Assembly (NCBI GenBank): GCA_937915925.1
Contig: CALGGM010000072.1
Location: 1 to 20,946, forward strand
Direction of reading: 5' to 3'
DNA length: 20,946 nucleotides
From: an uncultured Clostridia bacterium
GTDB lineage: Bacteria; Bacillota; Clostridia; Christensenellales; CAG-138
Each line of letters starts with the position of its first letter. Positions within the stretch are counted from its first letter, which is position 1. The notes under the pieces were generated by a model. That model made no database searches. It worked only from the letters and a program-made list of their open reading frames with translations, and was not told the origin of the DNA. Positions 17,966 to 20,946 of the stretch are shown in pieces. The translations under genes and the position numbers were made by a program.

Positions 17966-18675
17966 CCTTGAAGATCAAGCCGAACGCCAAGGGCTACCGG
18001 CATGAGCTGAAATACGTGATCTCCGACGCGGACGCCGAGCTTCTGGCGATCCGCCTCGGCGCCGCCATGACGCCGGATCCGTATGCGGCAAAGACCGGCG
18101 GCGGGTATCATATCCGGAGCCTGTACTTCGACGATCCCTATGACGTCGCGGTCGAGGAAAAGGTCGCGGGCGTGCAGTACCGCGACAAGTGGCGCATCCG
18201 CATCTATAACTTTTCCGACCGCGTGATCAAGCTGGAGCGCAAGCACAAGAACGGACAGTTCATCAAAAAGGACAGCATGTCGCTGACCCGCAACCAGTGT
18301 GAAGCGCTGATCTCCGGCGCGTATACCTTCCTTCTGTATCAGAATAACCCGTTTGCGAAAGAGGCGTACGCCGCGCTTCGCACCGAGGGACTGAAACCGA
18401 AGGTCCTCGTCGATTACTATCGACAGCCGTTTGTGTTTCCGCTCGAGGACGTACGCATCACGCTCGACCGGAACATTCGAACGGGCTACTTCTCGACCGA
18501 TCTCTTTAACCCGCACGCGATCACTTATCCCGCGACGGAGTTGGTCGGTCAATGCGTGCTCGAGGTCAAGTTCAACAATTACCTCGACCCGCATATCGCT
18601 GCGCTCGTGCAGCTTCCTGCCTCGCTCAAAACGGCGGCAAGTAAGTACCTCTTTTGCAGACAATATGACTGCTGA
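17962..18675 (+). CDS. VTC-domain (polyphosphate polymerase-type) protein
   Basis: A 237-residue VTC domain, the tunnel-shaped triphosphate-tunnel fold that makes polyphosphate from ATP in yeast Vtc4. Visible motifs are RHELKY near residue 13, IRSLYFDD, the basic RDKWRIRIYN and KLERKHKNG strands, and the acidic VLEVKFN strand near the end. These Lys/Arg and Glu residues line the tunnel in characterised members. There is no signal peptide or membrane segment, so it is cytosolic. It overlaps the cotH-like gene by 4 nt and is followed 35 nt later by the DUF4956 membrane protein. Polymerase activity is inferred from family; a phosphotransferase of another kind is possible. Confidence 0.9.
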   Translation: MTLKIKPNAKGYRHELKYVISDADAELLAIRLGAAMTPDPYAAKTGGGYHIRSLYFDDPYDVAVEEKVAGVQYRDKWRIRIYNFSDRVIKLERKHKNGQFIKKDSMSLTRNQCEALISGAYTFLLYQNNPFAKEAYAALRTEGLKPKVLVDYYRQPFVFPLEDVRITLDRNIRTGYFSTDLFNPHAITYPATELVGQCVLEVKFNNYLDPHIAALVQLPASLKTAASKYLFCRQYDC

Positions 18676-18710
18676 TGTTATAAGGAAGAAAGGAATTATT
18701 GGAGGATCAT

Positions 18711-19376
18711 ATGGAATCTTTTACCAACTCGCTCAAGGAAGTCTTTAACTTCTCTACCAACCAGGTCGTGCCGGTGCTGGTGACCGTTGCGCTCGCGTTC
18801 GTGATCGGGCTCTTCGTATACCTCATTTACCGGCTCACGTTCTCCGGCGTGATCTACTCGAAGACCTTCAACATGAGCCTCGTCATGCTGACGATGGTTT
18901 CCACGCTGGTCATTCTCATCATGTCGAACAACGTCAAGCTGTCGCTGGGCATGGTCGGCGCGCTGTCCATCGTGCGTTTCCGTACCGCGATCAAGGATCC
19001 GATCGACACTGTGTTCATGTTTTGGGCGATCGCAGAGGGCATCGTGCTCGGCGCGGGCTTCTATCTTGCCGCGATCATCGGCGCGATTCTGATCGGCGTG
19101 TTCATGCTGCTGCTCGCTTCGTCCAAGAAAAAGGCGTCCCTGCCGTACCTTCTGATCCTGCACTACGAAGAACGTGCTTCGAAGCAGATCAAGTCCATGG
19201 TCGCGCAGATCCCCTATGCGCGCGTCAAGTCCAAGACCGTTCAGCGCGAGGGCATTGAGCTTGCGGTCGAGCTCCGCGTCCGCTCCAGCGAGACCGGCTT
19301 TGTCGACAAGTTCCTGCGCGTCGACGGCGTCTACGACGCAACGCTGATCGCACATCAGGGCGACATGATTTCCTAA
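18711..19376 (+). CDS. DUF4956 membrane protein
   Basis: 221 residues. Hydrophobic segments lie at about 19-40, 55-72 and a long stretch at 98-135 (probably two passes), followed by a soluble C-terminal domain of about 85 residues. The conserved loop LSLGMVGALSIVRFRTAIKD (split by family numbering) is the hallmark of DUF4956. The ATG at 18711 is chosen because GGAGG lies 5 nt upstream; a TTG at 18699 is in frame but lies before that site. DUF4956 genes are often beside VTC-domain genes, suggesting a membrane partner for the polymerase, for instance a channel or anchor; this is inference. A strong terminator ends the operon. Confidence 0.88.
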   Translation: MESFTNSLKEVFNFSTNQVVPVLVTVALAFVIGLFVYLIYRLTFSGVIYSKTFNMSLVMLTMVSTLVILIMSNNVKLSLGMVGALSIVRFRTAIKDPIDTVFMFWAIAEGIVLGAGFYLAAIIGAILIGVFMLLLASSKKKASLPYLLILHYEERASKQIKSMVAQIPYARVKSKTVQREGIELAVELRVRSSETGFVDKFLRVDGVYDATLIAHQGDMIS

Positions 19377-19391
19377 TTAAGAAACATTCGG

Positions 19392-19424
19392 ATCGGAAGC
19401 ATCGCAAGGTGCTTCCGATTTTTT
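19392..19424 (+). terminator. Terminator of the cotH-VTC-DUF4956 operon
   Basis: ATCGGAAGCA (19392-19401) pairs perfectly with TGCTTCCGAT (19410-19419) around an 8-nt loop, followed by five or more T residues. It lies 15 nt after the DUF4956 stop. Confidence 0.93.
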
Positions 19425-19455
19425 GACGCTCATGCCTGCGCCTATGAATCGCAGC

Positions 19456-19480
19456 GCGCGTCGTCCCCGACGCCCCGTCA
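19456..19480 (+). repeat. Truncated REP palindrome
   Basis: GCGTCG (19458-19463), loop TCCC, CGACGC (19468-19473), then CCCGTCAA. It shares 24 bases with the reverse complement of the REP upstream of RAYT but lacks the GTAGGGG head, so it appears to be a decayed copy. Confidence 0.65.
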
Positions 19481-19571
19481 AGAACATGCACAACGATGTA
19501 ACACTTTTGCCTCCCGGATTGTCTAAATAATAGAAAAAGCATCAATTTTGAAATGACGGAGGGAATGCGGA

Positions 19572-20249
19572 ATGCGGAAAACGGCGGCAAGGCTGATTCT
19601 TGTACTTTTGCTGGTCATTTTTGCTCTGGGCTGCGAGCCAAAGGGTGATACACTGGTCATACGGAACAACGGTTACATCAGTTACCGGCAAAGAAACGAA
19701 GGCGACATTCAAGATCCGTGGGGAGGCTTCCGCGTTGAATGGAAGCAAAACGGCTGTGTACTGTCATATAACGACAGAAGCGGAACGGAAATAACAAAAC
19801 GGCTGACGACCGGAGAGACGTTTCAGATCGAAACATCCGGAATCCCCGTGCTTGTTTACGATTTTTATCTGTGCAAGGAAGGCGATCCGCTTCCGAACGG
19901 ATGGGACGAGATCAAGCAAAGACAGGATCGGATCGAATCGGTGCAAGCGGAATACGGAAGCATGTACAGCTATGAACGGTCAAGAGACACTGAAGCGGAG
20001 AAGCAACTGTTTCAAGCAGCGCTTGACGCAATCGGCGTTGAGGCTGATGTGGATCGATGGTATAGATTCTTTTTGGAAGCGACATGGTCTAACGGTGACT
20101 GTTCAATGACATTCACAGATGCGACTGCCAAGAAGAATCTAAACGAAACAAAACTGACGTTGACTGATGATGACGGAAATGTGCTTGTCATCTACAACGC
20201 ATATTGGTGTGAATACAACGGTGAATTCTATTACTGTTACATTGAATAG
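19572..20249 (+). CDS. Hypothetical lipoprotein
   Basis: 225 residues. I do not recognise a family. The N-terminus has Arg-Lys, a hydrophobic stretch (residues 8-19) and a lipobox ALGC at Cys21, so it is very probably a lipoprotein on the outer face of the membrane. The mature part is acidic and rich in Tyr, Trp and polar residues, with beta-like segments (residues 28-90) and a helical, charged middle (about 108-150, EIKQRQDRIESVQAEYGSMY). A GGAGGG site lies 8 nt before the ATG. Only a weak promoter candidate (TTGCCT at 19507 and TAATAG at 19528, spacing 15) is visible. The gene is visibly more AT-rich than its neighbours and is flanked by REP elements, so it may be a recent or fast-evolving gene. 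Confidence 0.8.
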   Translation: MRKTAARLILVLLLVIFALGCEPKGDTLVIRNNGYISYRQRNEGDIQDPWGGFRVEWKQNGCVLSYNDRSGTEITKRLTTGETFQIETSGIPVLVYDFYLCKEGDPLPNGWDEIKQRQDRIESVQAEYGSMYSYERSRDTEAEKQLFQAALDAIGVEADVDRWYRFFLEATWSNGDCSMTFTDATAKKNLNETKLTLTDDDGNVLVIYNAYWCEYNGEFYYCYIE

Positions 20250-20310
20250 CAACCATATTGCGTTTACAGGAATCCGGCATAATTCCCTGCGCAAGCCGGT
20301 GCAAACGTTC

Positions 20311-20336
20311 TGTAGGGGCGTCGTCCCCGACGCCCT
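20311..20336 (+). repeat. REP palindrome downstream of the lipoprotein gene
   Basis: TGTA head, then GGGGCGTCG (20315-20323), loop TCCC, CGACGCCCT (20328-20336): eight Watson-Crick pairs and one G-T. Same head and stem as the RAYT-linked elements. Confidence 0.8.
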
Positions 20337-20374
20337 GCTGAGACGCTGACGATTCGAAAGACATATGCAAACCG

Positions 20375-20400
20375 GTGGGGACGGGCAATGCCCGTCCGCT
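20375..20400 (+). repeat. Variant REP-like palindrome
   Basis: GGACGGGCA (20379-20387) and TGCCCGTCC (20389-20397) are perfect complements around one A. The GGTGGGG lead-in resembles the REP head, but the stem interior differs. Confidence 0.65.
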
Positions 20401-20422
20401 GGATTAACATGTGGGGTATAGA

Positions 20423-20511
20423 ATGAATTGTGCTTGCGCACATGAATTGCCTGCGGCATGAAATGTGCCTGCGCACATGAATTGTCTTCGACATGAAATG
20501 TGCTGACGCAC
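20423..20511 (+). repeat. Five-unit alternating 19/16-nt mini-hairpin array
   Basis: Units begin ATGAATTG or ATGAAATG at 20423, 20442, 20458, 20477 and 20493, with lengths 19, 16, 19, 16 and 19. Each ends in a tiny hairpin: GTGC/GCAC, GCC/GGC, GTGC/GCAC, GTC/GAC, GTGC/GCAC. Arms differ between short units, but pairing is always kept. The array lies 65 nt before the first rRNA promoter. The rest of 20250-20422 holds only the two REP-like palindromes; I see no gene there. Confidence 0.85.
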
Positions 20512-20575
20512 GTGGAGAGACCGAAATGATTTTGAGAGGGACAAAAATATATAGTGAAAAATGTCAAAAAGGGGG

Positions 20576-20604
20576 TTGACAAAGTGGGGAAAGGGGAGTA
20601 ATAT
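20576..20604 (+). promoter_or_regulatory. rRNA operon promoter P1
   Basis: TTGACA (20576-20581), 17-bp spacer, TAATAT (20599-20604). Predicted start near 20611. Confidence 0.85.
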
Positions 20605-20694
20605 AAGGCACGTTCGCGACAGAAAACGAGCGTGAGCACCGGGCGGGACGGAAACGGGCCGCGAAAAAAACTTCAAAAAGTTTGAAAAAAGGTG

Positions 20695-20723
20695 TTGACA
20701 AACGAAGAGAGTTGCGGTACAAT
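20695..20723 (+). promoter_or_regulatory. rRNA operon promoter P2
   Basis: TTGACA (20695-20700), 17-bp spacer, TACAAT (20718-20723). The -35 is 119 bp after that of P1. Predicted start near 20730, at the foot of the leader hairpin. A-rich sequence and a small TTCAAA-AAG-TTTGAA inverted repeat lie just upstream, as is common for strong rRNA promoters. Confidence 0.9.
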
Positions 20724-20729
20724 AACAAA

Positions 20730-20884
20730 GCTGTCACGCAAAACGGACAGCGAAGCACCTTGAAAACTATATAGTGCATCAACAAACAAGCCAAGTCAAT
20801 TCATAATGAATTACGGACGCAAAAAAGAACACGACCAAGCGAAAAAATAAGTGAGCAACAGTGTTGAGAGACACTGAAGAGATT
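20730..20884 (+). promoter_or_regulatory. rRNA leader with boxB/boxA-like elements
   Basis: GCTGTC (20730-20735) pairs with GACAGC (20746-20751) around a bulged A, a CG/CG extension and a CAAAA loop, a boxB-like hairpin. ACCTTGAAAACTATATAG follows at about 20757-20774 and resembles the CTTTGAAAACT leader element near Firmicutes boxA. Further hairpins are AATTCAT-A-ATGAATT (20798-20812) and CAGTGT-TGAGAG-ACACTG (20859-20876), the second possibly part of the 16S processing stalk. The antitermination role is inferred. Confidence 0.6.

Positions 20885-20946
<62 letters not shown>

Noticed and set aside
20404..20676. - strand open frames over the hairpin array and rRNA promoters
   Set aside because: They translate repeat and promoter sequence and oppose a strong rRNA transcription unit.

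Overview
The window looks like a chromosome segment of a fairly GC-rich, anaerobic Clostridia-type member of the Bacillota (Firmicutes). The evidence is a recF-remB-gyrB-gyrA block of Firmicutes type, a CotH/VTC/DUF4956 cluster, a dockerin protein, and the first ~60 nt of a Firmicutes-like 16S rRNA at the right edge. I cannot name the family or genus from this sequence. All genes are on the + strand except a REP-type transposase and rarA.

Layout, left to right. (1) nt 1-720: the 3' end of a secreted protein with a Thr-Pro linker, two SH3-like domains and a dockerin, followed by a terminator. (2) nt 751-1453: a REP-associated tyrosine transposase (RAYT) on the - strand, with one REP palindrome inside the gene and one just upstream. 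(3) rarA (-) and typA/bipA (+) diverge from overlapping promoters at nt 2786-2826; the rarA promoter sits so close to its ATG that the mRNA is probably leaderless. (4) typA, an EamA-family transporter and a lipoyl-less 2-oxoacid acyltransferase-like protein form a tight operon ending at a terminator. (5) nt 6520-6792: a gene-free stretch of nested inverted repeats bracketed by two identical terminator hairpins. (6) recF has its own clear promoter and overlaps remB. A ~375-bp block of tandem dual-palindrome repeats plus an inverted REP pair separates remB from gyrB, gyrA and cca. dnaA and dnaN, the usual neighbours, are not in the window. (7) A new promoter drives cotH-like, VTC and DUF4956 genes, a probable three-gene operon ending at a terminator. 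(8) An orphan lipoprotein. (9) nt 20250-20884: two REP palindromes, an alternating 19/16-nt array of mini-hairpins, two tandem consensus rRNA promoters, a structured leader, then the 16S gene.

Functionally, most of the window is housekeeping: replication and repair (recF, rarA, gyrase), translation (typA, cca, 16S) and probable matrix or developmental regulation (remB). The parts worth most attention are the CotH-VTC-DUF4956 cell-surface module, the degenerate acyltransferase, and the unusually dense palindromic repeats. These repeats fall into at least four designs, and arm sequences change while base-pairing is kept, which suggests that nucleic-acid structure is maintained.
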